A stretch of 64,000 nucleotides of DNA. It comes from Schinkia azotoformans LMG 9581 (lineage in GTDB: Bacteria > Bacillota > Bacilli > Bacillales > Bacillaceae_J). Below, one piece after another: positions 29,383 through 39,786 of this stretch (position 1 is the stretch's first letter; every line of letters starts with the position of its first letter). The position numbers and the translations under genes are program-made. Where the stretch lies: contig NZ_AJLR01000111.1 of the NCBI RefSeq assembly GCF_000307855.1, forward strand, positions 1-64,000, written 5' to 3'. The notes below the pieces were generated by a model. It made no database searches, was not told where the DNA came from, and saw only the letters and a list, made by a program, of their open reading frames with translations.

Positions 29383-31656
29383 TTAAACTTGTGGTTCAGG
29401 ATCATAATCTTTTTCTTTATCCTTTGGTTTTGTTTTCGTTTTACCAAGTGTTTTAGCCTTCATAACTAACCAAAGCTGCGCAGCAATGAAGATGGAAGAA
29501 TACGCGCCAGCTATTAAACCAACTAATAAAGCTAATGAGAAATTTTTGATCGATTCCGCTCCAAAAATCCAAAGTACTCCCGATGCAATTAAAACGGTTA
29601 AAACCGTGTTGATAGAACGGGCCATCACCTGGATCAAACTTTTATTGACAATTTCCGCTAAATCATCATAGGTTTTCACACGTTTCTTTATTTTCATATT
29701 TTCGCGAATTCGGTCAAACGTAACAATCGTGTCGTGTACCGAGAAACCGACGACCGTAAGAACCGCAGCGATAAATGTCAAGTCAACCTCAATTCTTAAA
29801 ATGCTGAAGATGGTGATAATTAAAAATGCATCATGTAATAGCGAAACAATCGTCGCAAACCCGAAATACCATTCGAAACGGAAGGCTACATAAAGGACAA
29901 TACCAAGGGATGCAAACATAATTCCTTTGAAAGCATTCTTAGCAAGTTCCTTACCTACAGTTGGTGATACTGTACTGATGTTTGGCTCAACACCGTATTT
30001 ATCAACAAAATGGGCTTTTACTTTGGCAACTTCCTCTTTGGAAAGGACACCAACAAAACGAGATATGCTCATTTCATTATTATTACCTGCTAATGTAATA
30101 TCCTCAATCTTATACCCTAATTCATCAAATTCCTTCGTTAATACGTCTTTCGTTAACTGATGATTAGGTGCTTGAATTTCAATCCTTGTACCACTCGCAA
30201 AATCAATCCCTAAGTTGAGACCCATTGTTAAAAGGGCAATTATACCAATGACAGTCATGGCCCCTGACACCATAAAATAGATCCTGTGATGTTTGATAAA
30301 GTCAGCGTTTCTTAATGGACCTCGAACAACAAGTTCTTCTTCGTTATATTCATGAATATCACGAATTTGGCTCTTTTTCACGCCAAACCAGCTAACTTTG
30401 TTATTTAAGAAACGGCTATTGACCCATAATTGTAATAATAATCTAGAGCCCCAGACAGCTGTTACAAAGCTAACCAAGATACTAATAATCAACATTGTCG
30501 CAAAACCCTTAACCGAGCTTGTACCGTAGTAGAATAAAACAACCGCTGCTATAATCGAAGTTAAGTTAGCATCGAGAATAGTTCTGAAGGAGTGTTTACT
30601 ACCGGCTCGAAATGCCGACATCATTGATTTCCCCGCTCTAATTTCTTCTTTTATCCGCTCATAGGTGAGAATGTTGGCATCTACCGCCATAGCAATCCCA
30701 AGAATTAACGCTGCAATTCCCGGTAGCGTTAAAACAGCATTCATCCAGTCAAACACTACTAGTATGAGCCAAATATAGATAGATAACGCAACAACCGCAA
30801 TAAATCCAAGGAAACGGTAATATACCAACATGAACAAGTAAATTAATGCAATACCGATTAGCCCTGCAAAAATTGTATCATGTAAGGCTAGTTCACCGAA
30901 TGATGCTCCAATTGATGTTGAGAACACTTCATGTAAATCAACTGGTAATGATCCGGCATTCAAAAGGTCAGCCAATTGCTTTGCTTCTTCAATCGTAAAG
31001 TTCCCGCTAATCATTACATTTTTCGTATTTAAAACCTGGCTAACAGTTGCAGCCGATAAATACTTTTGTTGACTAGGGTCTTTTTGTGATTCTGCTGCAA
31101 ACGAGTCAACACCGTCAATGAAATCCAACCAAATTACCATAAGGTTGTTTGGCTTCATGCTTAAAATTTGCTGTGTAACTTGTCCAAATTTATCAGCATC
31201 TTTAAGAGTTAGAGTGACGATAGGCCTATTTTTGTCATCGAATGATTGAGCAGCACCGCCTTCCTGTAAATCCCCACCATCCAACAATTTCTGGTCAAAC
31301 ACGTCTCTAAATGTAAGCTTTGCTTGTGTAGAAAGAATTTCACGAGCTTTCTCCTGGTCTTGCACGCCTGCTAACTGAACGCGAATCCGATCATTTCCTT
31401 CAATTTGGATAATAGGCTCACTTACGCCTAATACGTTAATCCGTTTATTTAAAGCACTGACCGTGCTTAATAAGAGATCACGGTCGACCTTTTGATTTGC
31501 ATTAATAGGCTTCACATCATATAAAATTTCAAATCCACCTTGAAGATCAAGTCCTAATTTAATGTTTTTCAGAATTCCATTTGTTGAGAATCCCATCAGA
31601 TTTCCTACCAGCAGGACGATCAGGAAAAATGCTAATATCCGTCCTCTTTTAACCAT
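29383..31656 (-). CDS. secDF: Protein translocase subunit SecDF (fused SecD and SecF)
   Basis: 757-residue membrane protein fusing SecD and SecF, as in B. subtilis. It uses the proton motive force to help secreted proteins leave SecYEG. It has about twelve membrane helices in two groups of six. The SecD part begins with LKNIKLGLDLQGGFEILYDV and has AMAVDANILTYERIKEE near 330; the SecF part has LNLGIDFASGTRIEI and GFSVHDTIVTFDRIREN near 670. AGGAGGAGC stands before ATG. The C-terminal tail is charged. Confidence 0.96.
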   Translation of the reverse strand: MVKRGRILAFFLIVLLVGNLMGFSTNGILKNIKLGLDLQGGFEILYDVKPINANQKVDRDLLLSTVSALNKRINVLGVSEPIIQIEGNDRIRVQLAGVQDQEKAREILSTQAKLTFRDVFDQKLLDGGDLQEGGAAQSFDDKNRPIVTLTLKDADKFGQVTQQILSMKPNNLMVIWLDFIDGVDSFAAESQKDPSQQKYLSAATVSQVLNTKNVMISGNFTIEEAKQLADLLNAGSLPVDLHEVFSTSIGASFGELALHDTIFAGLIGIALIYLFMLVYYRFLGFIAVVALSIYIWLILVVFDWMNAVLTLPGIAALILGIAMAVDANILTYERIKEEIRAGKSMMSAFRAGSKHSFRTILDANLTSIIAAVVLFYYGTSSVKGFATMLIISILVSFVTAVWGSRLLLQLWVNSRFLNNKVSWFGVKKSQIRDIHEYNEEELVVRGPLRNADFIKHHRIYFMVSGAMTVIGIIALLTMGLNLGIDFASGTRIEIQAPNHQLTKDVLTKEFDELGYKIEDITLAGNNNEMSISRFVGVLSKEEVAKVKAHFVDKYGVEPNISTVSPTVGKELAKNAFKGIMFASLGIVLYVAFRFEWYFGFATIVSLLHDAFLIITIFSILRIEVDLTFIAAVLTVVGFSVHDTIVTFDRIRENMKIKKRVKTYDDLAEIVNKSLIQVMARSINTVLTVLIASGVLWIFGAESIKNFSLALLVGLIAGAYSSIFIAAQLWLVMKAKTLGKTKTKPKDKEKDYDPEPQV

Positions 31657-31725
31657 AAATTGCTCCTCCTTTTAAGAACAAAAGACGACAATATGCGCGG
31701 CTTCTATTCTTTCTTAACCTGCACG

Positions 31726-31752
31726 AAAAAACAACGGGATTAACTCCCGTTC
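31726..31752 (-). terminator. Terminator after comN
   Basis: Minus-strand stem AACGGGA/TCCCGTT with GTTAA loop, followed by GTTTTTT. Confidence 0.8.
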
Positions 31753-31848
31753 CAAATAAAACTAATCTATTTATGTAAATATAATAACAGTATGTCCATT
31801 ATAGAAAAATGTCGTAACAGATGTCAATTTGTTACCCGGATTTCTCGT

Positions 31849-32130
31849 TTACTTCTCATTTTCAAATTGACTAAAATAATCAGGGCCTTTGAAGGCTTCG
31901 ATTGTCAAATAGCTCATATACTCGCCTACACTAAGTGTTAAAATATCAGCAACAACCTCATGGAGAAACTTGTCCGCTTTTTTCTTCCATTTCTTTTTAT
32001 GCAAACAGTCCCATACCTCTTGGATGGTTACTCGATCATACCCCATTAATACAAACTCTTCCATCTTACTTTGCAGTACAGGCTCTACTTGATGTTTATA
32101 AAAATCTACAGGATGTCTCTCTACCTCCAT
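31849..32130 (-). CDS. comN: Post-transcriptional competence regulator ComN
   Basis: 93-residue protein of the ComN (YrzD) family. In B. subtilis ComN promotes expression of the late competence gene comE at the mRNA level and is recruited to division sites by DivIVA. It has the conserved KHQVEPVLQSKMEEFVLMGYDRVTIQEVWDCL region and a C-terminal LTIEAFKGPDYFSQF-like segment. AAGGAGG precedes ATG. It is divergent from spoVB and precedes secDF. Confidence 0.9.
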   Translation of the reverse strand: MEVERHPVDFYKHQVEPVLQSKMEEFVLMGYDRVTIQEVWDCLHKKKWKKKADKFLHEVVADILTLSVGEYMSYLTIEAFKGPDYFSQFENEK

Positions 32131-32240
32131 TTTTATCCCTCCTTAAGATTACCAAAGATAAACTTGTCATGCTTGCCCATGTTAACAGCATATAAATTAT
32201 TGTATCGTTTATCGTTAGATTTTTGAAGGTAGGGGCGAAA

Positions 32241-33830
32241 ATGTCTAAACAATTTAAACAAAGTTTTTTAAGAGGAACTTTAATTTTAATTTTAGCAGGG
32301 CTCGTTACCCGCTTTTTGGGATTTGTTAATCGAATTGTTGTTGCAAGAATTATGGGGGAAGAGGGCGTCGGACTGTATATGATGGCCGTGCCCACTTTTA
32401 TCCTAGCCATAACGCTTACACAGTTGGGGCTGCCTGTTGCCATATCGAAGTTAGTGGCAGAGGCTGAGACATTAGGTGATCGCCATAAAATCAAGAAAAT
32501 TCTCGTCGTTTCCCTTGCAGTTACCGGAGTCACAAGTATTATTTTCACAACGGGCATGATCGTCCTTGCACCGATTTTATCAAATACTTTATTAACGGAT
32601 TCACGAACCTATTACCCGTTAATAGCGATATCACCAGTTGTTCCCATTATCGCATTGTCCTCCGTTTTACGCGGATATTTCCAAGGACTGCAAAACATGC
32701 GTCCTGCTGCTTATTCACAGGTAATTGAACAAGTTGTTCGTATTGCTTTAGTGGCCGTTATTACAAAAGCATTATTGCCATATGGTGTGGAATTTGCGGC
32801 AGCAGGTGCAATGATTTCCGCCGTATTAGGCGAATTGGCATCGTTACTATTTATGCTGACGATGTTTAAAATGAGAAAACAAATTAAGGTTCGCCGCAAT
32901 TTTTTTAAACAAATGAAAGCTGGGAAAAGCACTTTAGATGATTTGCTGAGAATTGCCCTTCCAACAACAGGAAGCCGCTTAATTGGATCACTTTCGTACT
33001 TTGTCGAACCCATCGTTGTTTCCCAAAGTTTAGCGATTGCAGGTGTGGCAACGGCACTGGCAACGATGCAATACGGGCAACTGACAGGATATGCAATCCC
33101 GCTTCTCTTACTTCCATCCTTTGTTACAACATCTTTGTCAGTTTCTTTAGTTCCCGCTATTAGTGAAGCGGCTGCCAAAGGGCAATCATTAGTCATCGAA
33201 CATCGCTTGCAGCAAGCATTACGGTTATCATTAGTGACAGGCGGACTTTCCATTGTGATATTATATGTATTTGCAACACCGCTCATGGAATTAATGTTTA
33301 ATACAACTAAACCCGCTGTCTATGTGCAGTTAATGGCTCCTTTTTTCTTATTGTCTTATTTCCAAGGTCCTTTACAGGCTACTTTACAAGCACTTGACCT
33401 AGCAAAAGCAGCCATGATTAACAGCCTTATTGGTGCTGTTGTAAAAATAGTTGCGATATTTGCATTTGCATCAAGACCGGAATTTGGGATTATGGGGGTA
33501 GCCATTGCGATTGTACTAGGAATATTACTTGTCACTCTTCTGCATTTTGCCACGATTATTAAAACAATTAGTTACACTTTTTATGTAAAAGATTATCTTA
33601 AAAGTATTGTAACGATAGTTGCTTCTGGTATATTCGGCGGATATATTTTTACACATTTCATTATTGATGCATCACTGTTAACAAGAACTTTAATAGCCAT
33701 TATGGGTACCTCTATTTTGTACTTCTTATTGCTGATTATTTTAAAATTAGTGTCAAAAGAAGAAATAAATAGAATTCCTTATGTTGGCCCTCGTTTAGCC
33801 ATGCTAATTCCAGATAGTAAAAAACGATAA
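32241..33830 (+). CDS. spoVB: Stage V sporulation protein B (MOP/MurJ-like flippase)
   Basis: 529-residue polytopic membrane protein of the MOP superfamily, related to MurJ and YtgP. It is needed for spore cortex formation, probably moving a peptidoglycan precursor. About fourteen hydrophobic segments are visible. The N terminus RGTLILILAGLVTRFLGFVNR and the loop GPLQATLQALD are family features. I chose ATG 32241 after GTAGGGGCG; the longer reading begins at a TTG that overlaps the ribosome site. It is divergent from comN, and followed by a bidirectional terminator. Confidence 0.93.
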   Translation: MSKQFKQSFLRGTLILILAGLVTRFLGFVNRIVVARIMGEEGVGLYMMAVPTFILAITLTQLGLPVAISKLVAEAETLGDRHKIKKILVVSLAVTGVTSIIFTTGMIVLAPILSNTLLTDSRTYYPLIAISPVVPIIALSSVLRGYFQGLQNMRPAAYSQVIEQVVRIALVAVITKALLPYGVEFAAAGAMISAVLGELASLLFMLTMFKMRKQIKVRRNFFKQMKAGKSTLDDLLRIALPTTGSRLIGSLSYFVEPIVVSQSLAIAGVATALATMQYGQLTGYAIPLLLLPSFVTTSLSVSLVPAISEAAAKGQSLVIEHRLQQALRLSLVTGGLSIVILYVFATPLMELMFNTTKPAVYVQLMAPFFLLSYFQGPLQATLQALDLAKAAMINSLIGAVVKIVAIFAFASRPEFGIMGVAIAIVLGILLVTLLHFATIIKTISYTFYVKDYLKSIVTIVASGIFGGYIFTHFIIDASLLTRTLIAIMGTSILYFLLLIILKLVSKEEINRIPYVGPRLAMLIPDSKKR

Positions 33831-33868
33831 GGCTCCTTTTATAAAGAAGAAGCCTTATTTTTATTTTT
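33825..33868. terminator. Bidirectional terminator between spoVB and yrbG
   Basis: ATAAGGCT..AGCCTTAT stem with T runs on the plus strand, between two convergent genes; it reaches into the last codon of the minus-strand gene. Confidence 0.85.
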
Positions 33869-34523
33869 TGTCATCCTTGACATCAACAAACAACTTTCCA
33901 TTATCGTCGATCGAACAATAGGTTATATTTTTTAGTTCTTTGTGCCCTAATTTCCGAAGCTCTTGCCGTAACCACAAATTTGTTTTATGAATTCGCTTTA
34001 ACTGGTCTTCTTGGACTTTTCCGTCCTTTATTAACGGAAAAGGAAGGTTGAATGCTTGATCTGTTTGATTATATTTATCTTTCTCAAAAACAGAAAGCTT
34101 TCCTGTTGTTTCTAGTATGGCGAATTCAACATCAGCTACGTTTTTAATGTCCTTTTCACGCAATTGTGTCAAAAGGTCATCAATATTATAGCGTTGCCTC
34201 CTCATTTCTTCTTCATTAATTTGTCCCTGATCAATAATGAGCGACGGTTGACCATCTACAGCATCGCGTACTTTTTGACTTTTTAAAGAAAAAATTGACA
34301 GCGTAAGCTGAATTAATAGCAATAATATCATTGGCAGTACGGCGATGAGTAACGGCTTATCCGGCTTCTCAATTGCTACCACCGCCATCTCACCTATCAT
34401 AATAAAAACCACCAAATCTAAAAGACTTAATTCCCCGATCTCTCGTTTTCCCATTAATCGAAAGATAATAACGATCAACAAATATAGAAACAGAGTCCGC
34501 AAAATTACTGTCCAAATTTCCAA
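33861..34523 (-). CDS. yrbG: DUF421 (YrbG/YetF-type) membrane protein
   Basis: 220-residue protein with three N-terminal membrane helices (LFLYLLIVIIFRLMGKREIGELSLLDLVVFIMIGEMA) and a soluble C-terminal alpha/beta domain. The family signature MGKREIGELSLLDLVV is near residue 24. YetF-like proteins of B. cereus occur in the spore membrane and are linked to germination; the role of YrbG is not known. Start is TTG after AAGGAGCG. Convergent with spoVB. Confidence 0.88.
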   Translation of the reverse strand: MEIWTVILRTLFLYLLIVIIFRLMGKREIGELSLLDLVVFIMIGEMAVVAIEKPDKPLLIAVLPMILLLLIQLTLSIFSLKSQKVRDAVDGQPSLIIDQGQINEEEMRRQRYNIDDLLTQLREKDIKNVADVEFAILETTGKLSVFEKDKYNQTDQAFNLPFPLIKDGKVQEDQLKRIHKTNLWLRQELRKLGHKELKNITYCSIDDNGKLFVDVKDDKK

Positions 34524-34620
34524 TTTGATCGCTCCTTATCACGTACATCTTTGTCGACCCTTTATATAGTTTGACCTTGAGAGTCATAAACATAATACGA
34601 AGGTTTTTCCAATTTTCTTT

Positions 34621-34680
34621 GTCCGGCCCCGGCGCCTAGCGACTAGTGGACTTCGCTTAACAGGCGCCTCCGCTTTTCTT
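34621..34680. repeat. Dispersed repeat family R2, copy b
   Basis: GGCGCCTAGCGACTAGTGGA, then CTTCGCTTAACAGGCGCC and TCCGCTTTTCTT. The arms GGCGCC/GGCGCC and GCGAC-type inner segments match copy d at 39682 in reverse orientation. Located between yrbG and yrzE, which are divergent. Confidence 0.75.
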
Positions 34681-34757
34681 GTTCTAAAATTTGTCCGAAC
34701 GAATAAGTTTTTAATAAGGGTTGAACAACCTCTATGGGAATTGAAGGAGGCGTATAA

Positions 34758-35135
34758 ATGGCAAAAAACTCGTTTGCGGCAATTTTATATGGAGTAATAA
34801 CGACCTTTGTCATCGTTCTAACATCTAGTATTGTTTTATCCTTACTACTTCGTTTTACTAAAATCCAAGAATCTTCTTTAACTTGGGTAATTTTAACCCT
34901 TTCCTTCCTTGCGCTATTTATTGGGGGATTCGTTTCAGGTGGTAAAGGGAAACAAAAGGGGTGGTTTGTCGGCGGTGGTACAGGAGTGTTATTTACGTTG
35001 TTGATATTCCTAGTTCAATTTTTGGGGTACCAGACGAGCTTTTCGATTGAGCAGATGTCCTATCACATTGGATATATTATCATCGCTGTCTTAGGAGGAG
35101 TAATTGGGGTTAATATAACAGGGAAGAGAGCATAA
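34758..35135 (+). CDS. yrzE: TIGR04086-type membrane protein (YrzE-like)
   Basis: 125-residue protein with four hydrophobic helices: residues 8-30, 40-60 (VILTLSFLALFIGGFVSGG), 70-90 and 103-120 (IGYIIIAVLGGVIGVNI). Function unknown. The family is common in sporulating Bacilli, and the B. subtilis counterpart in this place is yrzE. AAGGAGG stands before ATG. It is one of the few plus-strand genes and faces yajC. Confidence 0.82.
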   Translation: MAKNSFAAILYGVITTFVIVLTSSIVLSLLLRFTKIQESSLTWVILTLSFLALFIGGFVSGGKGKQKGWFVGGGTGVLFTLLIFLVQFLGYQTSFSIEQMSYHIGYIIIAVLGGVIGVNITGKRA

Positions 35136-35143
35136 TAGAAGAA

Positions 35144-35198
35144 AAGCTGAAGCTGGACAATGAAAAGCGGAAGTACCCAACAAGCACTTCCGCTTTAT
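35144..35198. terminator. Bidirectional terminator between yrzE and yajC, built from an R2-like repeat (copy c)
   Basis: AAAGCGGAAGT/ACTTCCGCTTT forms a perfect 11-bp stem with A and T runs. Just before it is GAAAAGCTGAAGCTGGACA, also an R2-type motif. Lies between convergent genes, so the repeat seems to serve as a terminator. Confidence 0.75.
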
Positions 35199-35200
35199 TT

Positions 35201-35461
35201 TTAATCGTGTTTTACCTCACGAACAGCGTTACGGTCAAATGTTAACCTTGACCCGTCACCACATTTAATGACAACTTTGTCTTCATCAATTGAATCAATG
35301 ATCCCGTGAAGTCCCCCGATTGTTACGACACGATCATTTTTCTGAAGATTTGACTGCATTGATTGTACAGCCTTTTGGCGTTTTTGCTGTGGACGAATAA
35401 GCAAAAAGTAGAAAATCGCAAACATCGCTATTAATGGTAATAATTGAACGAGTGTATCCAT
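35201..35461 (-). CDS. yajC: Preprotein translocase subunit YajC
   Basis: 86-residue small membrane protein. A single helix at residues 4-22 (VQLLPLIAMFAIFYFLLIRP) is followed by the signature RPQQKRQKAVQSMQSNLQKNDRVVTIGGLHG. YajC associates with SecDF. GGGGTGAAAT stands before ATG. It follows tgt and queA, and the ruvB-queA-tgt-yajC order is the usual one. Confidence 0.95.
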   Translation of the reverse strand: MDTLVQLLPLIAMFAIFYFLLIRPQQKRQKAVQSMQSNLQKNDRVVTIGGLHGIIDSIDEDKVVIKCGDGSRLTFDRNAVREVKHD

Positions 35462-35565
35462 ATTTTTATTTCACCCCTTTCACTGCTTGTCTATGTATTT
35501 GGTATTGATAGAACATATTCTACAACCATCCAAAATATTCTATGTTAATTCAAAAGAACACCAGA

Positions 35566-36717
<1,152 letters not shown>

Positions 36718-36720
36718 TTA

Positions 36721-37749
36721 CTAAATGATAAGCATTGCATCGCCAAAGCTGAAAAAGCGATACCTTTCTTTAACTGCCTCTTCATAGGCCTTTAATACAT
36801 GTTCACGTCCAGCCAAAGCACTGATTAACATCATTAATGTAGATTTTGGCAGATGGAAGTTTGTCAGCATCCCATTAATGGCTTTAAACTCATAGCCTGG
36901 GTAAATAAAAATATCTGTCCAACCTGATGTTTCCTGAAATTGACCATCATGCCCGGAAGCGATCGTTTCAAGCGTTCTTGTTGAAGTGGTCCCTACTGAA
37001 ATGATTCGACCGCCATCAGCCTTAACCCGATTTAATAAATCCGCAGTTTCTTGCGTCATTTGATAAAATTCCGCATGCATATCGTGATCTTCTACAGATT
37101 CCGCACTTACAGGTCTGAATGTACCTAGACCAACATGTAAAGTAATAAAAGCAACGTGAACCCCTTTTTGCTTAATTTCTTCGAGAAGTTCTTTTGTAAA
37201 ATGCAAACCAGCTGTAGGCGCGGCTGCTGATCCACGTTCTCTTGCAAAAACAGTTTGGTACCGTTCTTTGTCATCGAGCTGCTCTTTTATGTAATGAGGC
37301 AGCGGCATTTCGCCAAGCAAATCTAAAACTTCGTAAAAAATCCCATCATAGGAGAATTCAAAATGTCGACCGCCATGATCACCTTCACTTATACATTTCG
37401 CTTTTAAGCGACCATCACCAAATGTAATAATTGTACCCACTTTGACCCGTTTAGCCGGTTTTGCTAGCGTCTCCCAGACGTCATTTTCGACCTGCTTTAA
37501 TAAAAGAACTTCTATTTGGGCACCCGTATCTTCTTTTACACCAAAAAGTCGTGCCGGTAACACACGTGTATCATTTAAAATAAGACAATCATCGGCTTGT
37601 AAATAATCAATAATATTTCTAAACTGTTCGTGCTTAAAGTCACCTGTTTGTTTATCAAGCACCATTAACCTTGAAGCGGTTCTTTCTGTGAGAGGTGTTT
37701 GGGCGATAAGCTCTTCAGGTAAATTAAAATTAAATAAATCAACTTTCAT
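36721..37749 (-). CDS. queA: S-adenosylmethionine:tRNA ribosyltransferase-isomerase QueA
   Basis: 342 residues. Converts preQ1-tRNA to epoxyqueuosine-tRNA using the ribosyl group of SAM. It has [29 protein letters not shown] at the N terminus, [13 protein letters not shown] near 170 and [19 protein letters not shown] near 300. Length is typical. The ATG has AAGGAG upstream. Adjacent to tgt and downstream of the ruvAB genes, as in many Bacilli. Confidence 0.97.
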   Translation of the reverse strand: MKVDLFNFNLPEELIAQTPLTERTASRLMVLDKQTGDFKHEQFRNIIDYLQADDCLILNDTRVLPARLFGVKEDTGAQIEVLLLKQVENDVWETLAKPAKRVKVGTIITFGDGRLKAKCISEGDHGGRHFEFSYDGIFYEVLDLLGEMPLPHYIKEQLDDKERYQTVFARERGSAAAPTAGLHFTKELLEEIKQKGVHVAFITLHVGLGTFRPVSAESVEDHDMHAEFYQMTQETADLLNRVKADGGRIISVGTTSTRTLETIASGHDGQFQETSGWTDIFIYPGYEFKAINGMLTNFHLPKSTLMMLISALAGREHVLKAYEEAVKERYRFFSFGDAMLII

Positions 37750-37773
37750 AGTTGTCTAGTTGTCTCCTTCACA

Positions 37774-37965
37774 TTATCTAAATCGGCCAATTACATAAAA
37801 AATTAATGATAAAACAATACTTACAACAATTGAAGTAACGATTGGAAAATAAAAAGTGGTATTTCCCTTTTTGAAGACAATATCACCGGGCAGTTTCCCG
37901 ATAAATTGCCAAAGAAATCCTACTACGATGAGGACCACTCCCATGAGCATTAACATTTTTCCCAT
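37774..37965 (-). CDS. yrzS: DUF2905 small membrane protein (YrzS-like)
   Basis: 63 residues with two hydrophobic helices (LMLMGVVLIVVGFLWQF and PIVTSIVVSIVLSLIFYVIG) joined by the family signature GKLPGDIVFKKGNTTFYFP. Function unknown. Its ATG overlaps the ruvB stop codon (TAATG), implying coupled translation. Confidence 0.9.
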   Translation of the reverse strand: MGKMLMLMGVVLIVVGFLWQFIGKLPGDIVFKKGNTTFYFPIVTSIVVSIVLSLIFYVIGRFR

Positions 37966-38966
37966 TATTTTTTCGGCACCTCCAAATGGAAATGTTCATA
38001 TACGTGCGGAGTTACAACTCTCCCTCTAGGAGTCCGCTGTAAAAAGCCTATCTGTAACAAATAGGGTTCATAAACTTCCTCAATTGTATGTGGTTCTTCT
38101 CCAATTGTTGCAGCAATCGTATCAAGACCCACAGGACCACCGCGGAATTTCTCAATAATTCCTATTAATAATTTATGATCAATATGGTCTAATCCTAATC
38201 GGTCAACCTGAAGCATTTCCAACGAATGGTTGGCTAAATCTGCTGTAATTGTACCATTACCCTGTACTTGTGCAAAATCCCGAACCCTTTTTAATAAACG
38301 ATTGGCAATCCTTGGGGTCCCTCTTGAACGGCGGGCAATTTCTATGGAAGCAAGATCGTCTATTTCTATCGAAAAAATATCAGCGGTCCGTTCAACAATA
38401 TGGGTTAATTCCTCTACTTTATAATATTCTAAACGGCAATGCACCCCAAAGCGGTCGCGCAATGGTGCTGTTAATAGCCCTACCCTTGTCGTTGCCCCCA
38501 CCAAAGTAAACGGTGGTAAATCAATTCTTACAGACCTTGCACCAGGACCTTTGCCGATCACAATATCAATACAAAAATCTTCTAAAGCTGAGTAAAGAAC
38601 CTCCTCCACGGTACGCTGTAAACGATGAATTTCATCGATAAACAGGACATCACCAGGTTCAAGCGATGTTAATATCGCGGCCAAATCTCCCGGACGTTCG
38701 ATTGCAGGGCCTGAAGTTGTTCTTATTTGAACGTCCATTTCATTCGCAATGATCGTTGCTAACGTCGTTTTCCCTAGTCCTGGTGGTCCGTAAAGTAAAA
38801 CATGATCCAAAGATTCATTTCTCATTTTTGCTGCTTTTATAAAAACCTGTAAATTTTGCTTTACTTTTTCCTGCCCAATATATTGTGCTAAAACTCGCGG
38901 CCTAAGGCTTTGTTCAAACAAATCCTCATCAGCTGTATATTCACTTGAAACTAAGCGCTCGTTCAC
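37965..38966 (-). CDS. ruvB: Holliday junction branch migration helicase RuvB
   Basis: 333-residue AAA+ motor that drives branch migration with RuvA. Walker A is GPPGLGKTT at about 59-67, Walker B is [10 protein letters not shown] near 108, sensor 1 is LVGATTRVG near 155, and the arginine finger region follows (PLRDRFGV). The winged helix is C-terminal ([10 protein letters not shown]). GTG start with GGAGG upstream. It lies 14 bases after ruvA; a LexA-box-like site precedes ruvA. Confidence 0.98.
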   Translation of the reverse strand: MNERLVSSEYTADEDLFEQSLRPRVLAQYIGQEKVKQNLQVFIKAAKMRNESLDHVLLYGPPGLGKTTLATIIANEMDVQIRTTSGPAIERPGDLAAILTSLEPGDVLFIDEIHRLQRTVEEVLYSALEDFCIDIVIGKGPGARSVRIDLPPFTLVGATTRVGLLTAPLRDRFGVHCRLEYYKVEELTHIVERTADIFSIEIDDLASIEIARRSRGTPRIANRLLKRVRDFAQVQGNGTITADLANHSLEMLQVDRLGLDHIDHKLLIGIIEKFRGGPVGLDTIAATIGEEPHTIEEVYEPYLLQIGFLQRTPRGRVVTPHVYEHFHLEVPKK

Positions 38967-38980
38967 TTAAAACGCCTCCT

Positions 38981-39592
38981 CTACCTGAGTAAGAGCTGCA
39001 AAGCCTTCTTTATATATTGATCTGTTGGTAACTGTTCTTGTTGCAACTGCGGAATCACTTTTGTAATCTCTTTTTCAGCATAGCCTAACACTTTTAAAGC
39101 TTCAATTGCTTCCTCTAAGTCGTGTGAATATTTCCCTGAATTTATGACAACTTTTTCAGGTTCAAATAAATCGGGCATTAAATCCAACAACAAATCGTTA
39201 AGCTTACCCTTTAAATCTAGGATCATTTGTCTAGCGGTTTTCTTGCCTACGCCCGGAAACTTTACTAAAAACTTTTCATTTTCATCTTCAATGGCTTGAA
39301 CAACTGCATCCGGCTGTCCAGCAGCAAGGATTGCCATTGCCCCCTTCGGACCAATTCCAGAAACATTTAATAGTTTGGTAAATAATGTTCGTTCCTGCCT
39401 TGTTTCAAAGCCATATAAGGCAATCACGTCTTCACGGACATACTGAAACGTGAATATCTTGATCGTTTGCCCTAAATCCTTTTGGAACAAAAACGGATTC
39501 GGTGTGTAGATTTGATATCCAACCCCTGATACATCAACTACTATAAATTCCGGGCTAATAAAATCAACTTTTCCATTAATAAATTCAATCAA
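38981..39592 (-). CDS. ruvA: Holliday junction binding protein RuvA
   Basis: 203 residues. OB-fold domain at 1-64 ([26 protein letters not shown]), helix-hairpin-helix domain at 65-145 ([16 protein letters not shown] and [16 protein letters not shown]), then a C-terminal domain that contacts RuvB ([17 protein letters not shown]). It forms tetramers on Holliday junctions. TTG start after GAGAGG. First gene of the ruvAB operon. Confidence 0.97.
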   Translation of the reverse strand: MIEFINGKVDFISPEFIVVDVSGVGYQIYTPNPFLFQKDLGQTIKIFTFQYVREDVIALYGFETRQERTLFTKLLNVSGIGPKGAMAILAAGQPDAVVQAIEDENEKFLVKFPGVGKKTARQMILDLKGKLNDLLLDLMPDLFEPEKVVINSGKYSHDLEEAIEALKVLGYAEKEITKVIPQLQQEQLPTDQYIKKALQLLLR

Positions 39593-39610
39593 AAGATTCC
39601 TCTCCCTATG

Positions 39611-39624
39611 CGAACGTGCATTTC
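39611..39624. promoter_or_regulatory. LexA/DinR box candidate upstream of ruvA
   Basis: CGAACGTGCATTTC matches the Bacillus SOS consensus CGAACRNRYGTTYC at every position but one. It lies 19 bases upstream of the ruvA start, where LexA would block a promoter with an extended -10 (TGGTAGAAT, about 39640). Confidence 0.65.
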
Positions 39625-39681
39625 TATATATACTTTAACCATTCTACCATATTTCGTTTGCATAGTAGAAGAAACATATAT

Positions 39682-39742
39682 AGAAAAGCGAAAGCGCCCG
39701 TTCAGCGAAGTTTACTAGTCGCTGGGTGCTTGAGCTAGACAA
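39682..39742. repeat. Dispersed repeat family R2, copy d
   Basis: GAAAAGCGAAAGCGCCCGTT, then CAGCGAAGTTTACTAGTCGCT, then GGGTGCTTGAGCTAGACA. Matches copy b in reverse orientation and shares both ends with copy e. Lies between ruvA and bofC. Confidence 0.75.
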
Positions 39743-39743
39743 A

Positions 39744-39780
39744 CAAAAGGGTTAGACACTCAATCTTAGTGCCTAACCCA
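39744..39780 (-). terminator. Terminator after bofC
   Basis: Minus-strand 12-bp stem GGGTTAGGCACT/AGTGTCTAACCC (one G-U) followed by TTTTGTTTG. Confidence 0.85.
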
Positions 39781-39786
39781 AGTCCC

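Noticed and set aside
32096-32557. 153-residue frame antisense to the spoVB start
   Set aside because: It overlaps the well-supported spoVB and comN genes, has low-complexity Thr/Ser/Ile composition, and no ribosome site or known similarity.
32711-33286. 191-residue frame antisense to spoVB
   Set aside because: Shadow of the spoVB coding frame; its composition reflects the opposite strand and no domain is recognisable.
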